A stretch of DNA of 64,000 bases from Pseudomonas putida (lineage in GTDB: Bacteria; Pseudomonadota; Gammaproteobacteria; Pseudomonadales; Pseudomonadaceae), in assembly GCF_001941965.1 (NCBI RefSeq), contig NZ_MKZO01000004.1:1-64000 (forward strand), in the 5' to 3' direction. Each line of letters begins with the position of its first letter. Positions within the stretch are counted from its first letter, which is position 1. Position numbers and translations under genes: made by a program. The notes beneath the pieces are model-generated. The model made no database searches. It saw only the letters and a program-made list of their open reading frames with translations, and was not told the DNA's origin. Positions 34,483-42,640 of the stretch are shown in pieces.

Positions 34483-35682
34483 ATGAACGCCCCCCACAAC
34501 ACCCGCAAACCTGGTGATCTCGATCTGCATTTCGGCACCCAGGGCCAGCTGTTCTTCCCGCTGGACACGGACAACGGCCAGTCGAAGCGGCTCAGCGACG
34601 GCAGGATCCTCAGCGTCTGCAATGGCCTCGAAGCCGATCTCATCACTGTGCTGCGCTACCTGCAGGACGGGGCGCCTGACACGTCGTTCGGCGATGAGGG
34701 CGTCGTGCGGATCCGCCTGCAGGAATGGGACATGTTCGAGCTGCTGCAATTGCGCGTGCTGCCTGATGACAGTGCGCTTGTCTACGGCGCGCTAGGCGTG
34801 CTGGGCACCCACAACACCTTCGTGTGCAAGTTGCTGCCCAACGGGGAACTGGACCGGAGTTTCGGCGTGAACGGGTTCAACATCTTCGGCCTGGGCGACC
34901 GCAGCAACCTCATCACCGCGCTGGAGCCACTGGATAACGGCAAGGTCATCGCCTGCGTGGTGTCGGAACGCAACGACCCGTACTTCTATGGCACCTACCT
35001 CGCCCTGCTGGATAACGGGATCCTGGACCCCGAGTTCGGGGACAATGGCCTGGGCTACGTCGAGGCCAGCAGCCATCCGCTGCGTCAACTGGCCGTGACC
35101 GCCAACGGCGGCTACCTGCTGGCTGGCCATTCGGCGGACTTCAGCAAGGCGGTGGTTCGTCAATACCACGCCGACGGCAACCCCGACCTCGCCTTCGGAC
35201 AAAACGGCGAAGCCGCCCTGCCCCTCCCGCCTGGCCAGGCGGAAATCTTCCAGGTGAAGGTTCGTGCAGACGGCAAGATCATCGGCGTCGGCGGCGCAAG
35301 CGTTGGCCTGGGCGCACACACCCTGGTCGCCCGCCTGAATGCCGATGGCAGCCTGGACAGCACCTTCAACAACGGCGAGCCGAAGATCATGGTCTTCCAG
35401 GGGCACGAAACCCTTGCGACCTGCGCCGCCCTGCTGCCTGACGACAAACTCCTGGTGGCTGGCCTCACCTACGATCAAAGCGACGTGATCCTGATGCGCA
35501 TGGAAGCCAACGGCAATCTGGACATGAATTTCGGCATCCGCGGCCAGGTCGTCAGCAACCTCGGCGGCCAGGACATGTGCGAGGTCGTGGAGTTGCAGGA
35601 CGACGGCAAGATCCTTGCGTCCGGGCAGCGCGGCCGGGAATCGCCAACCAAGCAGATGTTCCTTGCCCGGTACCTGGGCTGA
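34483..35682 (+). CDS. Delta-60 repeat protein B
   Basis: A 399-residue paralogue of the preceding protein with the same repeat phasing (PGDLDLHFG, GELDRSFG, GILDPEFG, GNPDLAFG, GSLDSTFN, GNLDMNFG). The shared segment around SGEPKIMVFQGHET / NGEPKIMVFQGHET and the common C-terminus show tandem duplication. Start ATG at 34483 follows GAGGAAAC. One repeat near residue 65 is degenerate. No export signal. It forms its own transcription unit between two strong hairpins. Confidence 0.82.
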   Translation: MNAPHNTRKPGDLDLHFGTQGQLFFPLDTDNGQSKRLSDGRILSVCNGLEADLITVLRYLQDGAPDTSFGDEGVVRIRLQEWDMFELLQLRVLPDDSALVYGALGVLGTHNTFVCKLLPNGELDRSFGVNGFNIFGLGDRSNLITALEPLDNGKVIACVVSERNDPYFYGTYLALLDNGILDPEFGDNGLGYVEASSHPLRQLAVTANGGYLLAGHSADFSKAVVRQYHADGNPDLAFGQNGEAALPLPPGQAEIFQVKVRADGKIIGVGGASVGLGAHTLVARLNADGSLDSTFNNGEPKIMVFQGHETLATCAALLPDDKLLVAGLTYDQSDVILMRMEANGNLDMNFGIRGQVVSNLGGQDMCEVVELQDDGKILASGQRGRESPTKQMFLARYLG

Positions 35683-35694
35683 CGGGATGCAGTC

Positions 35695-35734
35695 GCCGGT
35701 TATCCATCTGCGCTTGCAGCGATGGATAACCGGC
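35695..35734 (+). terminator. Terminator of delta-60 gene B
   Basis: GCCGGTTATCCATC (35695-35708) pairs perfectly with 35721-35734, a 14-bp stem between the stop and the next box. Confidence 0.65.
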
Positions 35735-35737
35735 AAC

Positions 35738-35759
35738 ACCTGATATTTTTGCCAGTAGA
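35738..35759 (+). promoter_or_regulatory. CTG-N10-CAG box, copy 5
   Basis: CTGATATTTTTGCCAGTAGA core, 62 bp upstream of the start at 35821. Its spacer differs by one base from the consensus. Confidence 0.65.
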
Positions 35760-35820
35760 CGGCCATCACCGCCAAGGCTTAAAAAACAGTCTCCGTATCC
35801 CTCGTTCCGCAGGCCCGACC

Positions 35821-36285
35821 ATGGCAACCCAATACAACAACCAAGCCGCGTTCGCTTCCGCCGATTTCCTGCCGCTGCCGTCCACCACGCACTGGGAGCA
35901 GTCGGTGCTGCTGCCGGACGGCAAGATCCTCATGGCCGGCATCGACCGCGACGCCGGGGCCTTCGTGCTGGCTCGCCATCTGAAGAATGGCGCATTGGAC
36001 GAGACCTTCGGTGACGCCGGTATCCAGCGCATCGCTGCCGAGGTCGCCAGCGATGTGACCCGCCTGGCGCTGGAGCTGGAAGCCGACGGCCGCCTGATGC
36101 TCGAAGGCACCCTGGGCGACCGCTTCAGCGCCCGTAGCGGCTCGTGCCTGCTGTGGGTGCGGCCGACGACGGCCGCCTGGGTGCAACTGGGGGTGGATGC
36201 CTTCCTGAGCATTTCCCGCTCGCCATTGGCCAGCGAGTTGCTGGTACGCGCCAGCACGGACTGCCCCGCCGCGATGACTCAGTAA
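35821..36285 (+). CDS. Short delta-60 repeat protein C
   Basis: A 154-residue protein with a single clear delta-60 motif (LKNGALDETFGDAG) and flanking propeller strands (LLPDGKILMAG, LELEADGRLMLEG). It is less than half the length of its two neighbours. The ATG at 35821 fits the conserved 59-62-bp spacing from the upstream box, so the short form appears genuine rather than a truncation. Its stop overlaps the stop of the convergent diguanylate cyclase by 7 bp. Confidence 0.7.
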   Translation: MATQYNNQAAFASADFLPLPSTTHWEQSVLLPDGKILMAGIDRDAGAFVLARHLKNGALDETFGDAGIQRIAAEVASDVTRLALELEADGRLMLEGTLGDRFSARSGSCLLWVRPTTAAWVQLGVDAFLSISRSPLASELLVRASTDCPAAMTQ

Positions 36286-37619
36286 GAGGCCGCGGGCTCT
36301 TCCTGCCCGCCCTGCACCAGCCGGTTGCGTCCGCCCTGCTTGGCCCGGTACAGGGCCAGGTCGGCGACGCGCAGCAAGGCGCCGAGGGCGATGCTGTCGT
36401 CGGAGCGGTCGGGGTCGTGGCTGGCACTGCCGATGCTCAGGGTCACCCGCTGCAGCGGGCTCGCCACATGCGGCAGATGGGCGTCGAAGACCTGCCGGCA
36501 GAGATCGCGGGCGACGCTGCGGGCACCGTGGACATCGGTGTCCGGGAGGATCACCGCGAACTCCTCGCCGCCATAGCGACAGACCTGGTCTCCGGGCCGT
36601 TGCAGGGACTGGGCGAGCAGCATGGCGATACGCCGCAGGCACTCGTCACCCGCCTGGTGGCCGTAGTGATCGTTGAACACCTTGAAGTGATCCACATCCA
36701 CCATCAGCAGCGACAACGGCCGGCCTTCACGGCGGGCGCGGGCCTTTTCCTGCAATAGCGCTTCGTCGAAACGGCGGCGGTTGGGCAGGCCGGTCAGGAA
36801 GTCTTCACTGGCCAGGGCCTGCAAGCGCGCATTGGCCTCGGCCAGTTGCGCATTGCTCTGCGCCAGGGCTTCACGCATCAGGCGCTGCTCGGTGATATCG
36901 CTGAAGGCCAGGGTCATGCCGAGGATTTCGTGGTCAAGATCCCGCACCGCGCCGATGCGCAGCAGGTAGGTTCGCTCGCACCAGTCCAGCTCGCGGTCGG
37001 CCACGGCCTGCTCCTGTTCCAGCTCGGCAAGGCAGCGGGCCAGGTCGAGGCCGGGCAGCGCCAATGGGCGTCCGACCAACTGGGTGGCATCGCCACCAAG
37101 CAACTGGCCGAGGGCATGGTTGACGTTGACCAGCACACCCTGGCGATCCACCAGGCCCAGCGCCACCGAGGCGGCGGCGTACAGCGCTTCGAGCTGCACT
37201 TCACGGCGGTCCAGCGGGCCGATGGCCGGGGTCACGTCGCGGTCGATGCCGCGATAGCCGCAGAAGGTGCCCTGCCCGTCGAAGATCGGCACGCCGCTGG
37301 TCTCCAGCACGACCAGGCGGCCATCGGAGCGCAGGTTGCGGTTGATCAGCCCGGCGAAAGGCCGCTGCTCGGCGACGATCCCGGCGAAGATCGCCCCGAC
37401 CCGCGCCGCTTCCTCGGCCGGCATGAAATCGAAGGGAGTCTTGCCCAGCACTTCGTCAGGCGCGAAACCGAGCATCTGCCGGCTGTGCTCGGAACAGAAG
37501 GTGTAGCGGCCCTGGCTGTCGACTTCCCAGAGCCAGTCGGAGTTGTGCGCGATGATTTCCCGCAGGCGAAGGACTTCCTGTCCCTCGGGGAGCGGCTCGG
37601 GTTCGGAGGCGTTGGGCAT
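36279..37619 (-). CDS. Diguanylate cyclase with two PAS domains
   Basis: A protein of about 446 residues making the second messenger cyclic di-GMP. PAS 1 begins LREIIAHNSDWLWEVDSQGRY and has a PAC-like GYRGIDRDVT; PAS 2 follows near ALYAAASVALGLVDRQGVLV. A coiled-coil linker leads to a GGDEF domain with active site YGGEEF and an inhibitory I-site RPGD five residues before it, so feedback inhibition is likely. The start at 37619 is the best candidate; the frame is open 105 bp further upstream. No EAL domain. It is convergent with delta-60 gene C. Confidence 0.85.
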   Translation of the reverse strand: MPNASEPEPLPEGQEVLRLREIIAHNSDWLWEVDSQGRYTFCSEHSRQMLGFAPDEVLGKTPFDFMPAEEAARVGAIFAGIVAEQRPFAGLINRNLRSDGRLVVLETSGVPIFDGQGTFCGYRGIDRDVTPAIGPLDRREVQLEALYAAASVALGLVDRQGVLVNVNHALGQLLGGDATQLVGRPLALPGLDLARCLAELEQEQAVADRELDWCERTYLLRIGAVRDLDHEILGMTLAFSDITEQRLMREALAQSNAQLAEANARLQALASEDFLTGLPNRRRFDEALLQEKARARREGRPLSLLMVDVDHFKVFNDHYGHQAGDECLRRIAMLLAQSLQRPGDQVCRYGGEEFAVILPDTDVHGARSVARDLCRQVFDAHLPHVASPLQRVTLSIGSASHDPDRSDDSIALGALLRVADLALYRAKQGGRNRLVQGGQEEPAASY

Positions 37620-37787
37620 GGGAGCGACTTTGGCGAACGACCAGGCGATTGCAAAGCGCCACGTTACTGGATAGGTACCCTTGCGGGCAAATCCGGCGTG
37701 GCCTGGCTGAACTGCCTTGTTCAAGGCTGCAAAAGCGTGAATCCGGCTAAGCGGTTGAAAGCGCGTAAAATTTTTTGAAAAAGATTG

Positions 37788-37816
37788 TTGACAGATATCC
37801 GTTTCGAGCGAATAAT
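37788..37816 (+). promoter_or_regulatory. Sigma-70 promoter of tRNA-Met
   Basis: TTGACA (37788-37793) and AATAAT (37811-37816) are separated by 17 bp, 12 bp before the tRNA. This is a near-consensus vegetative promoter. Confidence 0.75.
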
Positions 37817-37827
37817 GCGCGCCACTT

Positions 37828-37904
37828 GGCTACATAGCTCAGTTGGTTAGAGCATAGCATTCATAATGCTGGGGTCCGGGGTTCAAGTCCCTGTGTAGCC
37901 ACCA
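37828..37904 (+). tRNA. tRNA-Met (elongator, anticodon CAU)
   Basis: A 77-base tRNA. Acceptor arms GGCTACA and TGTAGCC pair, the D arm contains AGCTCAGTTGGTTAGAGC, the anticodon stem-loop is ATAGCATTCATAATGCT with CAT, and the T arm is GGGTTCAAGTCC. The CCA end is encoded. Its 3' end serves as attL of the satellite. Confidence 0.97.
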
Positions 37905-37950
37905 AGTACCTGTTTACAGACGTCTACAGCAGTCTATAAACAACCCCAAG

Positions 37951-37971
37951 AAGCCCGCCTAGTGCGGGCTT
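37951..37971 (+). terminator. Terminator after tRNA-Met (element copy)
   Basis: AAGCCCGC pairs with GCGGGCTT and is followed by TCTTG. A nearly identical stem stands at 53800-53820 outside attR. The original tRNA terminator was therefore displaced by the insertion and the element supplies a copy. Confidence 0.75.
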
Positions 37972-38072
37972 TCTTGTTTCTGACTATATCTTCTTGTCTC
38001 CCCCTATACCTTCCCGCCGTGTATCCCCCTGTGTATCCTTTGGAAAAAATCAAACCGAAGGGATACAAGCCG

Positions 38073-39314
38073 ATGAAGCGCACGGAAATCAAACGCCGAC
38101 CTTTCTCTGATACCACGCTGGCAAGCCTCGAGCCTGACACCAAGGAATACCGGGAGTTGGACGGCAACGGTCTGTACTTCCGCGTCAAGCCTGACGGTCA
38201 GAAGTCCTGGCAGTTGCGCTACAAAACGCCAGCAGGCAAATGGAGCTGGCTGGGGCTTGGAGGCTATCCCGAGGTAAGTGGTGCACAGGCGCGACAAAAG
38301 GCAACAGAGCTGCGCAGCGATGCTGCCGAGGGGAAGAACCCAATAGCCACAAAGCAAGCCCGGCTGGCAGCCGATCTGGAGACGAATAACAGTACCTTTG
38401 AAGCCCTTGCCCGTGAATGGCACTCCTCCCGCCTCAAGTCATGGGACACCGGCACCGCCAAACGGGTGCTAGGAGCACTGGAGCGCCATGTGTTCCCAGC
38501 GTTCGGCAAGCGCCTGTATACAAGCATTCTTTCGATGGAGTGGATGGACCTGTTACGGGGAATGGAGCGTCAAGGCATCCTGGAACAGATGAGCCGTGTC
38601 CGTGCCTACTGCAAGGATGTGTATGACCTGGCTCGCGTTACGGGCCGAGCAGTGAACAACCCGCTCGATGGAGTGCACAAATTCCTGACCTCGGGAAAGG
38701 CCGAGAACTATGCCCATGTCAGTCTTGATGAGCTCCCAGGCCTGCTCCGGGCAATCCGCTCTTACCCACACGCCAAAGATGTGCAACTCGGCCTTCAGTT
38801 GCTGACCTTGGTGGCTGTACGCCCCAGTGAGTTGCGCGAGGCAAAGTGGGAGGAGTTTGATTTTGATAAAAAGACTTGGACGATCCCGGTTGAACGCAAA
38901 GGGCGCAAGAAGGGATTGGAACACCTGGTGCCATTGAGCCGCCAGTCGATAGAACTGCTACAGGAACTCCGCACATTGACCGGCGCATATTCACTGCTGT
39001 TTCCCGGCAGGAGCGACCGTACGAAACCCCGAAGCGACACGGTGTTTCTCATGGCCTTGCGTCGCCTCGGCTACGAGGGGCGGCAAACCGGTCATGGATT
39101 CAGACACATCGCCAGCACTGTGCTGAATGAGCATGAGTTCGATGCCGACCACGTTGAGGCCCAGTTGAGTCACAAGGCACCTGGTGTACGCGGGATCTAC
39201 AACAAAGCGCAGTACCTCCCCCAACGAACAACCATGATGCAGTGGTACGCCGACTACCTTGACGGCCTGGAAAGTGGAAATGTTGTACAAGGTCATTTCG
39301 GTAAAGCTGTATGA
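38073..39314 (+). CDS. P4-family tyrosine integrase
   Basis: A 413-residue integrase. The N-terminal arm/DUF4102-type domain contains LDGNGLYFRVKPDGQKSWQLRYK and WLGLGGYPEVSGAQARQKA. The catalytic domain carries Arg in VAVRPSELREAKW, HGFRHIASTVLNE and the Tyr in GVRGIYNKAQYL, and LSH precedes it. The start at 38073 matches the beginning of the family (MKRTEIKRRPFSD...). It lies 169 bp after tRNA-Met and should act on the tRNA 3' end. GTATCC-type repeats at 38021-38038 upstream may be its arm sites. Confidence 0.93.
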   Translation: MKRTEIKRRPFSDTTLASLEPDTKEYRELDGNGLYFRVKPDGQKSWQLRYKTPAGKWSWLGLGGYPEVSGAQARQKATELRSDAAEGKNPIATKQARLAADLETNNSTFEALAREWHSSRLKSWDTGTAKRVLGALERHVFPAFGKRLYTSILSMEWMDLLRGMERQGILEQMSRVRAYCKDVYDLARVTGRAVNNPLDGVHKFLTSGKAENYAHVSLDELPGLLRAIRSYPHAKDVQLGLQLLTLVAVRPSELREAKWEEFDFDKKTWTIPVERKGRKKGLEHLVPLSRQSIELLQELRTLTGAYSLLFPGRSDRTKPRSDTVFLMALRRLGYEGRQTGHGFRHIASTVLNEHEFDADHVEAQLSHKAPGVRGIYNKAQYLPQRTTMMQWYADYLDGLESGNVVQGHFGKAV

Positions 39315-39332
39315 AAATGCTTACCTCTCAGA

Positions 39333-39460
39333 AAACCGGTGTTCTTGGTGTTCTTGGTGTTCCAAAAACGCTTGAAGCCAGAGGCTACATGGCCTGTAGC
39401 CAAGGAACACATTTGGACAAAAGACGGAACACGAAGGTGCCGGAACACGAAAGGTGTTCC
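39333..39460. repeat. Left iteron cluster with 31-bp inverted repeat arm
   Basis: Three direct GGTGTTC units with 9-bp periodicity lie at 39338-39362 and four further GTGTTC/GAACAC units at 39414-39460. Positions 39333-39363 are an exact inverted copy of 52791-52821. The gap 39315-39627 has no gene, so this is a candidate ori or crr of the satellite, bound by its primase-helicase. Confidence 0.75.
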
Positions 39461-39627
39461 ATGATCGAGGCGGCGCTCCCCGTACCCCAACCTACGCCAG
39501 CGCAAACCCCCTCCCCTTCCTGCGGGCCGATCTTCCGATTCGTTCACGCAATTGATCAATGCCCGGCGCAGTTTTGTCTGCGCCTGCTGGGGCGCGGGGG
39601 GCGTCAAATAGCTAACGGCGCACTGCT

Positions 39628-40482
39628 ATGACTCTTGGCAAATTAATGAGTCCTCTGAACCTCGACCTCGACGAGCTTGAATTGGAGTTGGAGTGGTTGC
39701 CGCTTTATGGCGAATTCGCCGAACGCTTCACTGAGGCGCTTGATCTAGTGGCGGCTGGTATCGAAATGTGGCGTCCTCATGAGAGCGAAGAATGGGCAGT
39801 TGACGCGGCAGCAGAGATAAACCGAAAGCTTTATAACATTGCGCAGGCGTTGGATCGGTCTCCAGCACTGGGCTTGGCTTGGGCGGTGCGTAACGCAGGA
39901 TCATGGGAAAGGCGTGCCACCGACTCACAGCTTGTGGCGGCCCTCGCTATGGCTTATGGCTGCCGGGCGATACATGCTCTTCGCAAATGGCTAGCGCACT
40001 TGGCTGACAATGTGGTGGAGGAATTTGGACGCGTGCGTGTTGAGAACTTAAGGGTTAATGAACCTGAGGTTTACGCCACAATCGTTAATGAGTGCCGCAT
40101 TGAATGTTCGATAGCCGAGATCGAGGCACGGCAGTCGGCTGCAGATTTGCTGGGGCGCGCACGAAATTCCCTCATCTTCGCGGAGCTTTATCGGAATCCA
40201 AGTATTCCACCCGAAGCAATGGCGCGACTTAATGAGCAAGCAGTAAAGAAATCTCGTGCAGTGACAGGCAGAAAAGCCGGGACAAGAAGCGGTGCCGCCA
40301 GGCAGGAGAAGAATGCCGGGCGCGACAGGGAAATCTGTGATGCGGGCCGGAAGCTACTCGCGTCTGGTAGGGCCCCCAGTGAAATCTCAGGGATCATTTC
40401 ACGAATGGAAGTTTCGGGAAGCCTTGGCTCCAAGGGCATACGGGACGTGCTACGCAAAGGACTTGTTCTGGGCCCCGCCTAA
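39628..40482 (+). CDS. Hypothetical satellite protein
   Basis: A 284-residue soluble helical protein (acidic N-terminus LDLDELELELEWLPL, basic C-terminus VKKSRAVTGRKAGTRSGAARQ). I do not recognise the family. It follows the left iterons and precedes an operon of regulatory genes by 80 bp. Start ATG at 39628 (an ATG at 39646 is possible). Frame composition and lack of stops support coding; function unknown. Confidence 0.65.
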   Translation: MTLGKLMSPLNLDLDELELELEWLPLYGEFAERFTEALDLVAAGIEMWRPHESEEWAVDAAAEINRKLYNIAQALDRSPALGLAWAVRNAGSWERRATDSQLVAALAMAYGCRAIHALRKWLAHLADNVVEEFGRVRVENLRVNEPEVYATIVNECRIECSIAEIEARQSAADLLGRARNSLIFAELYRNPSIPPEAMARLNEQAVKKSRAVTGRKAGTRSGAARQEKNAGRDREICDAGRKLLASGRAPSEISGIISRMEVSGSLGSKGIRDVLRKGLVLGPA

Positions 40483-40565
40483 ATGACAGGGAGGTGAACC
40501 ATGTTCACCTCCCTCCTGCCTCTTATCTTCGCCACCGTTGGTTTCATCAAACCCGGGGGCATCAT

Positions 40566-40799
40566 ATGCAACTCAATCGAACTGTAACAACTGTTTCACC
40601 CGCTGACCTTCTCACGCCTGAGCAGGCGGCCCAATTGTTGGGCCTATCGGTCAAGACCCTGGCCACCTGGCGCAGCACTGGTCGCCACTCTCTCCCCTTC
40701 ATCCGCTGCGGCTCGCGTATCCGTTATCAGCGCACCGAGCTGGTAGCCTGGCTAGCAGATCGGCACCACACCCCCTCCGTGCCTCGGGGGGAAATCTAA
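40566..40799 (+). CDS. Helix-turn-helix (excisionase-like) regulator
   Basis: A 77-residue protein with an excisionase/MerR-like HTH (LTPEQAAQLLGLSVKTLATWRSTGRHSLPFIRCG) followed by SRIRYQRTELVAWLADR, characteristic of DNA-binding proteins that control integrase direction. The start at 40566 was chosen since the upstream extension does not look conserved. The stop overlaps the ATG of the next gene by one base. Confidence 0.8.
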   Translation: MQLNRTVTTVSPADLLTPEQAAQLLGLSVKTLATWRSTGRHSLPFIRCGSRIRYQRTELVAWLADRHHTPSVPRGEI

Positions 40800-41131
40800 T
40801 GTCCTCGCATCAGACCTTTGGCAAAACCCCTGCCCAACCGACCCCTTGCCGTGCGCTTGCCCGCGAGGTCTCAGGGCGTAATCTGCGCCAGGATATTGGT
40901 CAAGCTCCAGGCTTTGACCCTGCTGCCACGCTGATTCGCTTCCCCGATGTAGTGGCTATGACCGGCCTAGCTCGCGCAACTATCTACAAGCGCCTCAAGG
41001 ACGATCCGACCTTTCCCCGCCCCGTGCCGTTGAGCAACAGCACGTCACGCGGAGCGCCAGTGGGTTTTGTTCTCGCAGAGGTGCAGCGCTGGGCGCGTGG
41101 ACGTATTGAAGCTCGGGGGATCACTGCATGA
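40799..41131 (+). CDS. AlpA-like regulator
   Basis: A 110-residue protein whose C-terminal part is AlpA-like (TLIRFPDVVAMTGLARATIYKRLKDDPTFPRPVPL... GFVLAEVQRWARGRI). The first 45 residues are unrelated and polar. It overlaps both neighbours by a few bases, so four genes (40566-42095) form one operon. AlpA-type proteins activate integrase or excision functions. Confidence 0.8.
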   Translation: MSSHQTFGKTPAQPTPCRALAREVSGRNLRQDIGQAPGFDPAATLIRFPDVVAMTGLARATIYKRLKDDPTFPRPVPLSNSTSRGAPVGFVLAEVQRWARGRIEARGITA

Positions 41132-41766
41132 GACCCGCTCGTACGCCCTTTACTGGCCCCTTCTTCGACACATACGGAATTGGCTTTGCCCTATACCAGC
41201 CGGACCGCAACAACTGGAAGCAACGTACCGTCGCAGGTGTAAGTTGGAACGGCCTGGAAGGAAAAGCGCACTTTTTCAACCCTGATGGTCTGGTGCTTCC
41301 GCTGGTTCCTTCCCATGGGGAACTGCCTGCCGTGTTGCGCCTGCAGAGGACCCGGATGGAGCCAGCAAAGGTGATGGGATCGGGCGTATTCGCTATGACC
41401 CATCCTGCTGGAGATGCGGTCGCATCGAGCGAATTAAGTCAGTGGGTCACTTACTGGTTCGTAGGAAGCGATGCGGCGTATGCAAATTCCCCAGAGGTGT
41501 GGAGTGCCTATGTGGATTCTCAAGTGGCGGCTGAGTGCAAAGCGGCCGAACACAACTACGTTGATGCCCGCCGTATCAGCCATCGTGCAGAGCAGTCCAC
41601 TGAGTTGCCTTGGCAGTCCTCAGAGCATGAGCAGACCTGTGATGGTCTGTCCGAGTGGGTCCGCGTAAACACTGAGGATTGCCGCCGCATGCTGCGTGCT
41701 GAGTATGAGCGCGAATGTGCAGAGGATCAGCGAGTTGCGGCCTGGTTGAGAGGGTGCGCCGGATGA
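41128..41766 (+). CDS. Hypothetical satellite protein
   Basis: A 212-residue protein of unknown family. It starts within the stop of the AlpA-like gene (ATGA overlap) and overlaps the next start. It contains FFDTYGIGFALYQPDRNNW and a charged C-terminus. No motif allows a function call. Tight operon position supports that it is real. Confidence 0.65.
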   Translation: MRPARTPFTGPFFDTYGIGFALYQPDRNNWKQRTVAGVSWNGLEGKAHFFNPDGLVLPLVPSHGELPAVLRLQRTRMEPAKVMGSGVFAMTHPAGDAVASSELSQWVTYWFVGSDAAYANSPEVWSAYVDSQVAAECKAAEHNYVDARRISHRAEQSTELPWQSSEHEQTCDGLSEWVRVNTEDCRRMLRAEYERECAEDQRVAAWLRGCAG

Positions 41767-42095
41767 AACCTATTTTCCTACCCGCCGCTGCCCTTGATGC
41801 CATGGACGAACTGGGCCCAAAAGCTCCTCCGCTTTGGCGACTGGAGCGACTGCAAAAACTCCGCGACGAAGCACTGGACAAAGGGGCTCACGTTCTGCTG
41901 CTGATTTGGCCGACCCTCGATTGGGTGCTGCTCGCTGTCGAGGTGCCTGGGGACGTAGTAATTCGTGATGCAGCGCAGTTGGTGCCCAATGTGTTGGCCA
42001 ATCCCGATGCGTTAGGACAGATGTATGAGAAGGCTAGGCAAGGCCGCAATCTCACTTGGCTCAAGCTCGAGCATCGCCCAGCCACTATCCATTAA
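41763..42095 (+). CDS. Hypothetical satellite protein
   Basis: A 110-residue protein (MKPIFLPAAALDAMDELGPK... LLLIWPTLDWVLLAVEVPGDVV) starting at the ATG overlapping the preceding stop. It has a central hydrophobic strand-rich part but no membrane helix. Function unknown. It is the last gene before the operon terminator at 42099-42128. Confidence 0.65.
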   Translation: MKPIFLPAAALDAMDELGPKAPPLWRLERLQKLRDEALDKGAHVLLLIWPTLDWVLLAVEVPGDVVIRDAAQLVPNVLANPDALGQMYEKARQGRNLTWLKLEHRPATIH

Positions 42096-42098
42096 CGA

Positions 42099-42128
42099 AA
42101 ACGCCCCCGGCTGCAACCGAGGGCGTTT
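42099..42128 (+). terminator. Terminator of the regulatory operon
   Basis: AAACGCCC (42099-42106) pairs with GGGCGTTT (42121-42128), with an inner C/G stem. It directly follows the stop at 42095. Confidence 0.8.
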
Positions 42129-42475
42129 GAGGATCTTCATTGTGCCCGCTCAATCTATGCCATGGCCAAGAACCATGCAAGCTGCACGCACCTCTCGGCT
42201 TGCACTCCGTCGGCTCACCCGTTACTCTGCGCCTGTCGCTGCAAATTCAGCGACCGGGTTTGGCGACCCGATCTTAAGAAGGCGCACATGCGCCCCCATT
42301 ACGTTTGCAGGCGCTTTTTTTGTGCCCGCATTCTCGTGTTATGGCGGCTGTGCGCGGGAGACCTTCGGGTCTGCCGGGTTCCTTCTTACCCGGTTCGCCA
42401 ACCTGCGCACAGCTGCCACCCTAATCCGTTTGGCGACGGACCGTGGCAGCTCCCCATTAAGAAGGAGCTCCATTC
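42129..42475 (+). other. Untranslated leader with antisense control elements
   Basis: A 347-bp stretch before the primase operon. It holds an upstream TTGGCGA within a CGGGT...ACCCG hairpin (42256-42270), a GGCGC...GCGCC hairpin (42281-42294), a GCGCC/GGCGC stem followed by TTTTTTT (42290-42321) and the C4-type RNA at 42340-42425. A second TTGGCGA lies at 42430-42436 and a GTGGCAGCT at 42443-42451 that can pair with the RNA. AAGAAGG ribosome-binding-like sequences occur after both TTGGCGA copies. Confidence 0.55.
42340..42425 (+). ncRNA. C4/CI-type antisense RNA
   Basis: A closing stem GGCGGCTGTGCGC (42343-42355) pairs with GCGCACAGCTGCC (42405-42417) with one mismatch. It encloses a GAGACC-UUCG-GGUCU hairpin and a CCGGGT...ACCCGG hairpin, and leaves the single-stranded TCGCCAA (42395-42401). 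TCGCCAA is complementary to TTGGCGA on both sides (42260-42266 and 42430-42436), and AGCTGCCAC (42411-42419) to GTGGCAGCT (42443-42451). This is the organisation of phage P1/P7 C4 and satellite P4 CI RNA, which silence the downstream operon by premature termination. Confidence 0.72.
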
Positions 42476-42640
42476 ATGCACGCCCTCAATCCGTCCGCAC
42501 TACAGAACCACATTGCCGCCCTGAAGGCTCGTGCCATTGCGGCGTTGCACGCCAACTCATCCCTCTCCGTCCGATTGGCCCGCTACAACGCGGCTATGGC
42601 TCGTGCCCGCGCCCTGGAAACAAACGGGGGTGCTCAATGA
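42476..42640 (+). CDS. Small satellite protein, first gene of the primase operon
   Basis: A 54-residue helical Ala/Arg-rich protein (MHALNPSALQNHIAALKARA... RYNAAMARARALETNGG). AAGGAG lies 8 nt before the ATG and the stop overlaps the next start (ATGA). It lies just behind the C4-type RNA, where P4 has its small kil/eta-like genes, but I cannot claim homology. Confidence 0.65.
   Translation: MHALNPSALQNHIAALKARAIAALHANSSLSVRLARYNAAMARARALETNGGAQ

Noticed and set aside
37962-38072. N-terminal extension of the integrase
   Set aside because: It would cover the tRNA terminator and arm-type repeats and is unlike the family; the ATG at 38073 starts the recognised domain.
42289-42524. Open frame starting MRPHYVCRRFFC across the antisense RNA
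   Set aside because: It has an AAGAAGG site upstream, but its sequence is dictated by the RNA hairpins and it runs into the next gene in another frame. I consider the RNA the functional product, though a small overlapping peptide cannot be excluded.
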